From: Paramecium sonneborni
Taxonomy: Eukaryota; Ciliophora; Oligohymenophorea; Peniculida; Parameciidae
Direction: 5' to 3'
Assembly: GCA_905182985.1 (NCBI GenBank)
Contig: CAJJDN010000036.1
Location: 374,982 to 438,981 of the forward strand
Length of the DNA: 64,000 bases
The stretch's first letter is position 1. Every line of letters starts with the position of its first letter. The notes under the pieces were generated by a model. That model was not told the origin of the DNA. It did not search any database and saw nothing but the letters and a program-made list of their open reading frames with translations. Shown here piece by piece: positions 39,405-50,759 of this stretch. Position numbers and translations under genes: made by a program.

Positions 39405-39872
39405 ATGAATGGGCAATAAGAAGATGATATGAGACTTTATCCATGTGATAATTGTGGGGAATAATACCCTTTTTGTTTCATATCTGAACATCTGTAAAGT
39501 TGTCTTTCTGAAAAATAATAAGTTGATGTTAATTGTAGATTTTGTGGGGAAGCTACATTTGAATAGTAAATGGAAGATCATTAAAAAGTTTGTAAAGCAT
39601 TTGCTTTGTAGGAATCTGAGGACGGTTTTTGTGAATATTGTTAAGAGAAAATATTTCAGGAATTTAAATAGGAGCATTATTTAGATTGCCCATTAAAATA
39701 AGTAGCTGATGCTTATTAATCATACAAAGCACAAGAATGTCCTATTTGCTTAATAGATATTGGGCCTATGGATTAAAAAGGAGTTTTATAATGTTGTCAT
39801 ATATTCCATTAAGCCTGTCTTAATGATTGGCAAAAAAAAAGTTAGGAATGCCCAGTGTGCAGATATAATTGA
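39405..39872 (+). CDS. RING-H2 zinc-finger protein, putative E3 ligase
   Basis: 155 residues, no intron. The N-terminal ~100 residues hold paired Cys/His motifs of TRAF-type or C2H2-like spacing ('YPCDNCGEQYPFCFISEHLQ', 'NCRFCGEATFEQQMEDH', 'FCEYCQEKIFQEFKQEHYLD'). The C-terminus is a RING-H2 finger: 'ECPICLIDIG', then 'CCHIFHQACLNDW' and 'CPVCR'. RING-H2 proteins usually recruit an E2 to substrates, so E3 activity is inferred. ATG 39405-39407 is 16 bp from the divergent gene's ATG, leaving almost no promoter. TGA 39870-39872. Confidence 0.85.
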
Positions 39873-40377
39873 TATTACAAATTTTCCATTTACGAAAATT
39901 TATACTTAGTTGATTTTAATAATCTTATTATATGATTGAGTTAAAGTGGATAGAGATTTTTTATTATCTACCACTAAAATATTGAATAAAAGAATTTATC
40001 TTAATAGAGTTCTCTAGATTTCTTGTTATTTTAATGATTATTCAAAGATATTCTTTAAAAAAGGGATCTAAAAAAATTGAGATTTCAAAAAATTATGCAC
40101 AGTTAAGAATTGAAATAGAATTTTAAAATTAACAAGAACTCTAGTTTATAATTAATTTTAATTGGTAAAAATAGAAAGCTAGTTTTGTAACATCATTTAT
40201 TTCTATTAAATTTTTTATGAACTTTATTAAATAAGTGAACAATTATTTTTAAACAAAAAATATAATAATCAAATAATACCTAAAAGAAATAAGTAAAATG
40301 TATTTGTAAATTATAGAATAAATTAGAGAGACAAAAACTAAACGATATATATATATATAAATATTAAAATTTAATTT
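39873..40377. other. 505 bp gene-free spacer
   Basis: Very AT-rich, with a TA dinucleotide run near 40345-40360. No credible ORF, tRNA fold or repeat family was seen. Confidence 0.5.
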
Positions 40378-41948
40378 ATGAATAAAGATCATCTAATTTA
40401 TGGTCTTTGTTTCAGTATAATTCCATGTCTGATTGCTTTCACTAAGTTGAAATTGGACGAGAAGAAATTTCTAATGAAAGAGTAATTATATAGAAAAATG
40501 TTGTTAAACTCAAATGAGTTGCAATAAAAAAAGACAGAATAATAGCAAAAGAATTTGAAAAGTGAAGCCGAATTAGGTGAGACCATAGAATATAATTTAA
40601 TGAATTCATTAATAAAAAATAATAAATCTAGAGTCAGAAAAATATGTTTAACAGGAGGTCCTTGTGCAGGTAAAACGACAGGACTCAATTACTTAGCAGA
40701 GAAACTGAAAGAGAGAGGATTTGCTGTATTTTTAGTACCTGAAGCAGCAACAACATTATTTATGGGTGGTGGTATGTTAGATTTAGATAATTATTCAAGT
40801 GAAGGTAAAATGACATTTTAAATGAATTTACTAAATTTATAAATGAAGTTAGAACATAGTTTTAACGTACTTGCAATGTTATGTCCAGCAAATAAGACTC
40901 CTGTATTATTATGTGATAGAGGCTTAATGGATGGTAAGGCATATATGGATTAAACTGAATGGTATGAAATGATTGGGAAATATAATTTAGATGAATTCTA
41001 AATGAGGGATTTAAGGTATGATGCAGTTGTACATATGGTGACAGCAGCAGATAACACTGATTGTTATAGTACTCTTAATAATAAAGCTCGTCATGAAACT
41101 TAATAATAAGCTTTATAAATGGATCATAGAACTCAAAAAGCTTGGACTGGACATCCAAATTTAATTAAAATTGATAATCATAGTGTTTAATCTTTTAATG
41201 AAAAATTAGATTGGTTGCTTCATGAAGTCTTAAGAGTTTTAGGCCATCCAATTCCATAAAAAGTTATTGGAAAAACTAGATAATTTATTTTAGCAGAAGA
41301 TATCAATTTTAATTAATTGAAGGAGGTATGAATATTTCTTATTTATTTATATAGGATCATTAAATTGTTGAAATTAATAAAACTTATTTAATTCCATAAT
41401 AAGAGAATTCTACTCTTCTTTTAGTTTAAAGAACACATGAAGGACAATCCTAATTATATATAAAAGAAAAGTTTTTTGAAAAAGATAAAATGGTTAAGGC
41501 TAATATAGTCAAACTTCAAAAAAAAGATTATGAAATCTTTAGAAAATTAGCTCATCCTGAATTTGCAATAATTAAAATTAAAAAAGTCTGTTTTACTTAT
41601 GAAGGTTAAAACTTTATTGTAAATGAATATGAAGATGTTGGTTAATTTTTAAAAATTAAAAATTGTAAATAAGATGAACAAATCTAAACTCCTCCTTTCC
41701 TTAATATGTAAGGTGCAGAAGAATTATAAAAAGTAATTATTTATTTAAAAATTTAGAAATTTACCACTAGAGTCTTAGCAAAAGAAAAGGTAGAATTAAA
41801 ATTTCAAACTGTCAACTAAATAATATTTAGATTTAGGAAATTGTCGACAGCTGAGGATTCAGTCGAAAAAGTTTAAAGATAAGACTAAGAACCCCCTGAA
41901 GACTTTTAATTAGATTAATAATAAAATAAAGCAAAACCAAAAAAATGA
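40378..41948 (+). CDS. TTD14-like P-loop plus CYTH-like protein
   Basis: About 510 residues. After an N-terminal hydrophobic stretch ('YGLCFSIIPCLIAFTKL', a possible anchor) comes a nucleotide-binding P-loop, 'KICLTGGPCAGKTTGLNYL', followed by 'FAVFLVPEAATTLFMGGG' and 'VLLCDRGLMDGKAYM'. This order matches TTD14 (TRP/rhodopsin trafficking protein of insects) and related AAA/NadR-kinase-like proteins. The second half ('DHQIVEINKTYLIPQQ', 'VCFTYEGQNFIVNEYED') fits the CYTH-like domain of the same family. Insect TTD14 binds GTP and phosphatidylinositol phosphate; the role here is unknown. A 29-nt intron lies near 41328-41356 and a possible 24-nt one near 41731-41754. TGA 41946-41948. Confidence 0.82.
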
Positions 41949-42056
41949 TTTAAAGTATATGTCCACATAATAAACTCTTGTTTTAACTTTTCTTAGGTTT
42001 CTTGATACATCATAAATTAATTATATTAAATTAATAATTTATATTATATATTGAAC

Positions 42057-42925
42057 ATGAACTAAACAATGGATTGTTTTGGGTAGAATATATTTTTTCG
42101 ATAAATAGAACAGATAATTTAATAATACATGAAAGACCATTTACAATTAGTTACATAGATGAAAATAGTCCATAAAAATTTAGCAATCTTTCATAATTAT
42201 TTGCAAATCAAAATAAAAAAAGAAATCAAAGATAATCTGGAAGATCCTTATAATATGTAACTTTAAGAGACTATTGCTATTAAACTTATATTCCAACTCG
42301 ATCCCCACCTAGTCTGTAAATATAATTATTAAATTAATAATAACATACTTCAAAGTCAACGAATTCAAGAAAAAATAATTTTAGTAAATAATAGGGGACT
42401 AAATGTAAGACCCTTCCTTTAAATGAATTCAATTATAATGAAATTTAAAAAACAATTGAGTTAAAAAAAATAATGCTAGAGAAGCTTTATCTTGTCAAAG
42501 ATAATTGCAAAACTTAAAAATTTAAAACAGAGAAAACAGAAGAAGCTTGTTAAACATAAAAATTACAAAATGATTTGTTTGTTTAATCAAATAAAATATC
42601 TAAGAAAAACTAAGAGATTTAGACATATAGGCCTTTTTAATCAAGAGGATTATTATTTTAGAAAAATTAAAAAATAAATACTTTTTAAGCTATGCCATTA
42701 TCTTTGGGATTAAGAATTGAAAAATGTAAAATAGTAGAAAGGTTAAATCACTCACCATTTTAAGATAGAAATTCTCTTAAGAGGAAGAATTAAAAAAATA
42801 ATAGCATTGGAGATAAATAGTAAAAGATAGTGATATAAAAACCAATAATTAAACAAGTTGGTTTAAAGAAAAAATCGTCAATACCTGTTGCTAAATGGGA
42901 TTATTCTGATTTTGAGTACGATTGA
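42057..42925 (+). CDS. unknown basic, low-complexity protein
   Basis: Unrecognised, about 280 residues. ATG 42057 gives 'MNQTMDCFG'. A 26-nt intron near 42087-42112 shifts into the frame that stays open to TGA 42923-42925 ('PVAKWDYSDFEYD'). A second, intron-free frame from the same ATG also runs about 260 codons without TGA, but its composition is poorer. The chosen protein is Gln/Lys/Ser-rich with short conserved-looking patches ('YIPTRSPPSL', 'AMPLSLGLRIEKCKIVERL'). It was not assigned to a family. Confidence 0.6.
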
Positions 42926-43177
42926 CTATTTGATTTGAGTAAATATTTTTGTGGTCTTATTTTTAAATAATAATAAGTATCCTATTATTAAAAGCATAAG
43001 GTTTCTAATAATACATTAAATAGTTGAATATGGGAATATTGGTTGAAATAATTGATGTAAAAGTAAAATTGATGAATTAATACTAAAAAATATAATAATG
43101 ATTAAATTTATATATTGTGGTTGCTTTATATTGATTTGAAAATTTTTCATAAATAAAAATCTTTTTTCTCTTAGAGA

Positions 43178-43842
43178 ATGGGCGCATATAAGTATTTACA
43201 AGAGCTCTGGAAAAAGAAGCAATCAGATGTGTTGAGCTTCATTATGAGAATCAGAACATGGGAATATAGACAATTACCAGTCATTCATAGAGCTACCAGA
43301 CCAAGCAGACCTGATAAAGCTAGAAGATTAGGATACAAGGCTAAACAAGGTAAAGAAGATAATAATAATGTTAGGCTATGTAATTTATAGAGTCAGAGTT
43401 AGAAGAGGAGGCAGAAAATTGTTAATCAGAAAAGGACTTGTTAAGGGTAAACCTAAGAGTCAAGGAGTCAATTAATTAAAGCCAACTAGAAACCTTAGAT
43501 CAGTTGCTGAGGAAAGAGTAGGCAGAAAGATAGGAGCACTTAGAGTTTTGAACTCTTATTGGGTTGCTTAAGATGGAACATATAAATATTATGAAGTTAT
43601 CACAGTTGATCCATTCCATCCAGCAATTAGAGGAGATCCAAGAATAAATTGGATTACCTAACCAGTGCATAAGCATAGAGAATTGAGAGGTTTGAATAAA
43701 AATAATATTAAAAGGTTTAACATCTGCTGGCAGAAAGAGTAGAGGACTTAGAGTTAAGGGACATCGTAATAATTAAACTAGACCCTCTAGAAGAGCTAAT
43801 TATGCCAGAAGAAATAGAATTTCCCTCAGAAGATTTAGATGA
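43178..43842 (+). CDS. RPL15: large ribosomal subunit protein eL15 (RPL15)
   Basis: 204 residues, the family length. Starts '[18 protein letters not shown]' and continues '[19 protein letters not shown]', '[12 protein letters not shown]'-type block, '[11 protein letters not shown]', '[19 protein letters not shown]', 'DPRINWI' and ends '[17 protein letters not shown]'. Two 25-nt introns (about 43349-43373 and 43692-43716) sit in 'KQG/Y' and 'LRG/LTSAG'. The sequence just before the ATG (TTTTTTCTCTTAG) looks like a 3' splice site, so a 5'UTR intron is possible. TGA 43840-43842. Confidence 0.96.
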
Positions 43843-43909
43843 TGTTTTTTATTTTGCATATACTCAAGTACAAATTAACAAAAACAACACCACATAAAAT
43901 TATTTATTT

Positions 43910-46900
43910 ATGAACGAGATTGCCTATCCTTAAACTTAATTCCAAAGATACTCTTCTCGCCAAATTAACAAGGTTACCTACTATTGTTAATCTTTAAATC
44001 CACCAGACAAGGATGGGCTGGAAAAGAAAAACCAAATATATAAATGGTAAGTGAGACAAATTAATCAAGGTTGAGAAATTTACCTACTTACCAATTAGAG
44101 CAAGTATTATCCTTCACCTCTTATTACAGAGTTCATTCCTTTCTAAAAATGTTTAAATAAGATTAAAATTTGCTTCATGAATATCTAGAATTGACTTAAT
44201 GCCCATATGAAGTTAATGTTAAAATCTAATTACATCAATATTATTATGTAAGAGAATGCAATCGTATAGATATGAATAAATCATGGAGATCTGCTTAACA
44301 AGTATTTATAGCAATTTAAACTTAGTATATACTTGATCATACTTACATTTCAGATTATGAATGGCTCTTTGATACTATTACTATTAAAGGCAATATTGAG
44401 GAAATTATTTCATCTTTTGAAATTCTATCCAAACAACAAATATTCACTAAAAATTGGAGAATCGAGACTAATGAGGATGAGGAATACTCAGAAATTAATT
44501 TTGATTCATAATAAAATCAAAAAATGTTCTGGACCTTATCAGAACATATTGTAAACGAAATTGAAAAGGCCATCTTAATTAAGTAACATATTGTAAATAC
44601 AACTTAAGATTCTAATAATTTGAACAGAAATGTACTTATACTAAATAGGATTAATTATTTAACTTTCATTAAATTGTATTAAATTTCAATGATTTTAATT
44701 ATGAAATAGAAACTCAAGAATTTCAGAAAGTTTTAGAATAATCTCAAGTAGAAATGTAATTTATAGATGAAAAAGTTCTCTTATAAAGTTGGTTTTAGCA
44801 TATTAAATGCGAGAATTTAAATTTTATTAATATTGAACAATAAATTCATCAATTTGTATAAAATAAAGATTTGATATTTCAATCTCCTCTTAAATTAACA
44901 AGTAAGTAATAATTGAATAAATTTTATAGTTATGGAATCTTTATTGTTTTGTAAATATTTAATTTGTAAATAATTAAAAAGTTTATATCCATTAAAGAAA
45001 CCAGTTGAGGAGATACTCAAAGAAAAAAAAAAACCAAAATAAAAGCTATCTGATTTGAAATTATTCTAAGGTAAAACTGATTCTTTAAAATAAATCAATT
45101 CTTATTTTACAAGTTCTGAAAAATCTAAAATATTACCTGAAAATGAATAAAGGTTATTTAGTACAAATTTAGAAGAAAAAGAATAATAAATTTATGAACA
45201 TTCAACAGGTTTTATGAAAAAATTGATTGAAACAGTTCTAACCGAATTAGAAAATTATAAATAACATAAAAAGAAACTTAAGAAAGTTAAAAATGCTAAA
45301 AAATAATAAGTGGAAATTGTATAACCAGAACCTACTGTTTTAGTAAATCAAGACATTATAAAAGATGATGAATGGACAGATAAACCTAAATCTAAAAAAT
45401 AAAGAAAAAAGCAACTGGAAAAATAAAGAAAAAAAGAGTAAAATTATTAAATCATATTTATAGTAATTTAGAAAGAAAGAAATAAAAATAAATGAATTAA
45501 AGTTAATAATAAAGTACATAATAAGATGAGAAATTAGAGAAATCTTCAAAATCTTCAAATAAGGATGATGATGATACTGAGAATAATGAAAATAATGAGG
45601 AATTTATGATTGAGTAATAATAGTAGAAGATTGAAATTATTGAGAAGATTTCTTAAGAAATTCCAACAAATAGTAATCTATCTATACCTGATGATGAAAG
45701 TGAATACATTGAAGTTTAAAATAAAAAGCAATAAAAGAAATAAAGCAAACCAAAGTCATCAAGAAACAAAAAATAAGTAAGCAAGAAGGATAAAGAATTT
45801 TAAGATAATTAATCATTACCTGATGAATAACAATATATTCCAGCCTTAAAAAAATCTACTTCTTAATCAGTTTAAAAAAATAATCATCATTAATATGTCG
45901 AGATTAAGTTAGAGAGAATGCAATCTTAATAGTAAAGTAGAATGATTTTATAGAAAAAAGAAAATGGAATAAATAAAATATAAAGATCAGGTTTAGTTAA
46001 ATCAAAAGCTTAACAAAAAGAATAAAAATTATATACATATGATTTAGATTAAACTTAGTTGTAAAAGATTTATAAAACAATTTTGGAATAAAAAATAACA
46101 AATGATGTTAAATAAATATATTAAAAAGAAATAGATTAATTTAATAGATATAAAGCAGCAAGAGATATTTCGATTTAAAGAGTTTAACATGTAATAAAAT
46201 CATATTTTAAAAATTGTGACACTGAAATCTTTGGATCATCTACAACTGGTTTAGCTTTAAAAGATAGTGATGTAGATATGGTTGTTTATGGTTTACAAGT
46301 ATTTACAAAATAGTAATTGTTTGAACCTATGAGAAGATTGATTGAGATATTTACTGAATTGAAATGGGCTGTATAATGCAAGTATATTATTTAAATTAAT
46401 ATGTAATAGACATATCTTTTAAGCTTCAGTACCTCTTATAAAGGTTTTAGTGGATCCTTCTATAGACTTTCTTTCCTTCAAAGGAGAGCCAAAGTATGTT
46501 ATTATGCAATGCAGAAATCTAGATCTCAATTTAAAATATGGAGATTCAAGTAATTTTGAGTCTGACTTTAGGTTAACATATCTTCATTGATATTACTTTT
46601 GAATTGGCTCCTCCATATGCTATATATAATCCATATATTTAAGCATTTAATATTGGTCTTTAATCTACACAATATACGATTGATATTTGTGAAAAAATAT
46701 AAGGGTTTTCAGAAGTAGCAATATATCTAAAAAAATTACTCAAGATTAAAGATCTTAATGATTCATATACTGGTGGTATTAGTTCATTCTGTTTAACTAT
46801 AATGTTGGCTGCAATAGGATAAGATCATAGTATAGGTTAAAAACTTATTAATTTCTTACATAAATATGGATGTAATTTTGATCCCAATAAATGGGCCATC

Positions 46901-47212
46901 TATTTAGATGAAAAAGGTTAAAATAATTTTTATAATATTGAAGACGAATAATCAAATCAACCACTAACTATTATATCACCAATCAATTTATAAAAAATTC
47001 AAATCAATGTAACAAAAATATAAACAATTTTATAATTATTTCAACAATTATATATTGAAATAATGCAGAATATTGATTAGATTGAATCTTGTCTGTAGAA
47101 ATAAATCAACCAAAAAGAATTATTGGACAATTTTAATAGTCACTAAATATAAAAATTAGTTGACCTTGTCTTTTGGCAATGTCCTAATCTACTAGAAAGC
47201 CACATTTAATGA
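43910..47212 (+). CDS. non-canonical poly(A) polymerase (TRF4/PAPD5-like) with long N-terminus
   Basis: About 1,040 residues. The C-terminal part is a TRF4/Cid1-type nucleotidyltransferase: 'TEIFGSSTTGLALKDSDVDM' carries the GS..xDxD motif, the third Asp is in 'HIFIDITF', and the central domain shows 'LKKLLKIKDLNDSYTGGISSF', the TRF4-style LNE..GG.SS block. Such enzymes add short A tails to nuclear RNAs for exosome decay or to mRNAs. The first ~400 residues are unrelated and structured-looking; a Lys/Gln/Glu-rich linker follows. Six or more introns (22-35 nt) were used, among them 28 nt near 46384-46411 and 22 nt near 46551-46572. TGA 47210-47212. The N- and C-terminal parts are joined by continuous coding, but a split gene is not fully excluded. 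Confidence 0.82.
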
Positions 47213-47256
47213 TTTTATTATTATTATCTATCTGTTTATAAATGACAAATAATTCA

Positions 47257-48060
47257 TCACTAAGCTTTAACTAATTAAATAAAAAACCTTTTTTACTAAA
47301 AATCTTCTTTTCTTCTTTCAAGTTCCTTAATGAATGGTAACATTGGTGCTTACTTTTTGATTGAACTAAAACCTATAACTATATTTTCAATATTGATATT
47401 GATTAATAAATTGATTAAACTTTCTAACTTTTACCTTTTAACACTTTCTTTTTATTAATAATTTTAGGAAGTTATATCATTTTTTTTTGGTGTAAGACAG
47501 TTAAATTATGAAACACTTTTATTTAAGATTGGAGCACCATTAAAATAATTAGTTGATTTAAGATTATTATTCTACAACCTTTTTTTTTGAGTGCATTCCT
47601 AAGAAGATTTCAATATAAAATGCTTTTATTTTTCTTGAGTTTAAAGATTTTCAATGCTTTATCTTCTAATTCTAATATATAGATCTTGATCTTATTAAAA
47701 TTCAGGTTAATATTTAATGATTGCTTACTATCGATTAATTTGTTATTTTAATAATGGAGTTAGGCTACCTATATTATTTAATTATGTTATACTTTTTCTT
47801 AGACTTAATAACTCTTACAATTTTGCTTTACAAAATTTGTTTTTTTCATTTTGTTTTTAATTCATTAAGTTTTCATCATAAGCAATATCATGATGAATTG
47901 TCTTTTATTTTTTTGGTTTAAGTTCTGGAGATAAATTCATTTTAACATTAGCTAATGACTTTGATTCAGGTTAATTTGGCTAAATAAGTCTTGCTCTTCT
48001 TAATCTTGTGATATCATTGTTACCAGCCAAATAGCTAGAGTTTTTCAGTCTTAAATTCAT
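47257..48060 (-). CDS. unknown Gln/Lys-rich protein
   Basis: Unrecognised, about 265 residues. ATG 48060-48058 gives 'MNLRLKNSSYLAGNND'. The body is basic and Gln-rich with no membrane segment. The C-terminal ~55 residues ('LESLINLLININIENIVIGF', 'MLPFIKELERRKEDFQ') look more structured. A 48-60 nt stretch near 47400 could hide one or two introns; the frame stays open either way. TGA 47259-47257, 44 bp from the stop of the converging polymerase gene. Confidence 0.55.
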
Positions 48061-48146
48061 AATTTAAAAATAACGATTACATTCAAATAAAATAACTAAA
48101 TATAATAACTTGCATTATGAGTAAAAAAAAATTCATTATTTCAATT

Positions 48147-49061
48147 TCATTATATTATTATTAAATGCTAATGAAGTACATCTTTCTTATTGGTTAATGA
48201 TATATTTTTAGATAATTTACTTGAATTAAACGTAACCTTTTTAAAAAAACATGATTTTTTATTTTGTGATTCTTAAGATGAATTTTTGCTTCTTTTACCT
48301 CCCTCACTATTACAGGATTTACTTTTAAGAATACCTTTTAATTAAGTTGTAGGAACAATATTCTTTAATGTTTTTGCTTTACTCATATATGGACTTAAAG
48401 TTCCTTTATTTAGTTTTTCATTGTTTTCTAATTATACAAGACTTAATTTTTCTTATAAAGCTTCTTCATAATTATTGACCAATTATGTTACATAAATTTA
48501 TCTTTATGAAAATCTGGTGATTTTAAGTGGGGATGCTTCAACAGAACAACTTTTAAAGGTTTAGCTTAATTATCTTTTATTTTATCTAATTATAGTATGC
48601 TTCTAGTTAGGTTAAATTTATTGGTTTAACATTCTAATTGTATTCTAATTTTATTTTTTTGGTGTCTGAGAATCATTATTACGATCTACTGAACTAGCAG
48701 GACTTTAAGGAGCTTTGTCTTTCTTTTTCATTTTATGTGTATTTCTTTTAACCTATTCAGGTTAAATGTGTAACTTGACTTTAAGTTTATTTGAATACTC
48801 ATCCTCATTGAGTAATGAGCATTATATTTGTTTTTAAGTGCAATTTAGAGAACCTTAAGGGCTAAATTAATTAGGCTGCTTAAATCTGAATTCTTATGAA
48901 TTTGATCTCATTTGCATCACTCTAGAAATCACAGAAGTATAGGTCTCAGTTTAAAAAGTATCATATTCCTCTTTCTTAAACTTTGGTACTATAATTCTAC
49001 AATCTAATTCTAAAGATTGATCATCACTAACTATTGAATCCGAATTTTCTAAGATTTACAT
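48147..49061 (-). CDS. low-complexity protein with PP1-docking-like motif
   Basis: About 303 residues, no intron needed. ATG 49061-49059 gives 'MQILENSDSIVSDDQ'. It is mostly disordered (Ser/Gln/Lys/Asn) with 'SPASS' and 'SQTPKK' as possible CDK-type sites. Near the C-terminus 'LKGILKSKS' is followed about 26 residues later by 'FFKKVTFNSS'. KVTF fits the RVxF consensus ([RK]-x0-1-[VI]-x-[FW]) that docks protein phosphatase 1, and GILK resembles the accessory GILR motif seen in some PP1 regulators. A PP1-regulatory or targeting role is inferred. TGA 48149-48147. Confidence 0.6.
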
Positions 49062-49918
49062 AATTAATTCCTATGAAACGGGTTTATATTTAAAATGAAA
49101 AAAATAATATAAACTTCAATAAGTAAATTGCAAATTATGAATTATTATAAAGAAGTATAATATTAATAATAATAATCTCAACTCTTAAAGATTTATCCAA
49201 CCAAAAATTGTAATTTCGTATTTGCAATTTTTAAATAAAATTCAATTTTAAACATCTAATGCAACAGATATATATTTCTATCATTATTTCATATGGAAGT
49301 TATCATATTTTTCAAGTTAAATAGGTTTTATTATAAATGTTTAACTTAATTTAGGTTTATAAACTAATCTAATGTAATTTAATAATAAAAATTTCCCTAT
49401 TTTTTCAACTATAAATTTATCTAATCTCTTGGATTTATAAAATAGATTGATTTAAATTAATTATTTAAAGCTTCTTAATTATTCTATAAAATTAATATTT
49501 CAAAGTTTAAAAATAATCTATCAGTATGGCAAATGGCAAAATCTGAACTTTTTGGTCATTTTAAAAATACTTATTAATAAATCTTGCAAATATACATCTA
49601 AAGTGATTTCAAATTTTAAGAAAAATTGTAAATTTCATATAAATAACCAGATGCTTTTTTTGATTTTACCTTAAAGAATAAAAATTAATATTATATAATC
49701 AAAAGCAACATTTTATAAAGAAAATTACCTTTTTTGAAATTTTATTATAATAATGTTTATCTTATTTTGATATCACAATTAGAATAATTTGCAGTATCCG
49801 GAAATAATGAATCTAGAACCTTTTGATATGTTTTAGTACATGAAATCCATATTTTAATTATAATAATTGAATTTTGTATAGAAAATAATTATTAAATAAA
49901 TTAAAAAAAAGATTTAAA
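49062..49918. other. 857 bp gene-free region, the longest here
   Basis: Spacer between a reverse-strand gene and eL39. Composition is very AT-rich, with scattered short frames but none with convincing residue use. No tRNA fold or repeat family was recognised. It may hold a non-coding RNA or a decayed gene. Confidence 0.5.
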
Positions 49919-50135
49919 ATGGTAATGAGTTTCGCTTATGTTTATTTTAGGGAGCACACAAATCATTGAGAATGAAGAAGAGATTGATTAAAGCAAATAA
50001 GCAAAATAGACCTCTTCCAAATTGGTTTAGATATAGAACTGATAACACAATTAGGTATTAAATGAATTTTAGTCTCATTATAGATATAATTCAAAACGTA
50101 GACATTGGAGAAGAACTAAGCTTAACATCAATTGA
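49919..50135 (+). CDS. RPL39: large ribosomal subunit protein eL39 (RPL39)
   Basis: 51 residues, exact family length, too short for ORF scans. The protein '[20 protein letters not shown]' continues '[20 protein letters not shown]' and ends '[11 protein letters not shown]'. Two 29-nt introns take up about a quarter of the gene. The first (49922-49950) begins directly after the ATG, and the second (50055-50083) falls in the 'TIR/YNSK' block. TGA 50133-50135. Confidence 0.96.
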
Positions 50136-50226
50136 TTTGTTTACGATTATATTACCGTACATTTAATAATAAATCGAAAATAATATGCCACATTCACAAT
50201 TTATTTAATTATTAAATAAATTGCGT

Positions 50227-50723
50227 TCATTATTTTTTTAACTATTCTTTCAAATGTTTAACTCTTTCGTACATAGATTCAATCTAATTTTTCATGGCTG
50301 GAATATGAGATTTATGAACATCTCTACTAATGCATCTTTGTATATTTAAACATCCTTTTTGATCATCTATAGTGGCAATAATTAAATCTTTTTGGATGAG
50401 ATCAATTAATAATTATTCAATTTCTGCTCTTGAATTTAAACAACAAGCTTGTTATATTTAATCAAAAGTCACACATTTATTACTATATTATTATTAATTA
50501 TAACCTTTAACATAATTTTAGGATAGTTAGGATAATCATTTTCTTTTTCTATTTTTCATTTTGATACTTAATTTTAGGATCAAAAACTCCATATGCAAAT
50601 AGATCAAAAAGTTTTTTATCTTCTTCAGTCTATTTGTATGAATAATATTAATACTTTAATTAGATTGATGTACTTTGTAAATTAATATGTTTAACCATCC
50701 TCTATATAATCTGATAATGACAT
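50227..50723 (-). CDS. CSN7-like PCI-domain protein (COP9 signalosome type)
   Basis: About 149 residues. ATG 50723-50721 gives 'MSLSDYIEDGQTYQFTKYIN'. After 'LFDLFAYGVFDPKIKY' comes a winged-helix-like PCI segment: 'CVTFDQIQQACCLNSRAEIE', 'LLIDLIQKDLIIATIDDQKG' and 'ISRDVHKSHIPAMKNQIES'. That last run matches the 'GRDI..xxIPxMIxxLxxW' end of the CSN7 PCI. CSN7 is part of the COP9 signalosome that removes Nedd8 from cullins. The protein is shorter than animal CSN7 and could also be an eIF3m-type relative. Introns of 25 nt and 22 nt. TGA 50229-50227. Confidence 0.65.
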
Positions 50724-50759
50724 TTTAGTTATATTAATTATTAATAAAAATTTATAAAA

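Noticed and set aside
40340..40365. TA dinucleotide run as a repeat element or IES boundary
   Set aside because: Short AT runs like this are expected at this base composition; no flanking repeat or IES-like end motif was seen.
42057..42835. Intron-free alternative frame from the same ATG
   Set aside because: Open for about 260 codons but with poorer composition; the spliced frame has patches that read like a real protein and ends cleanly at 42925.
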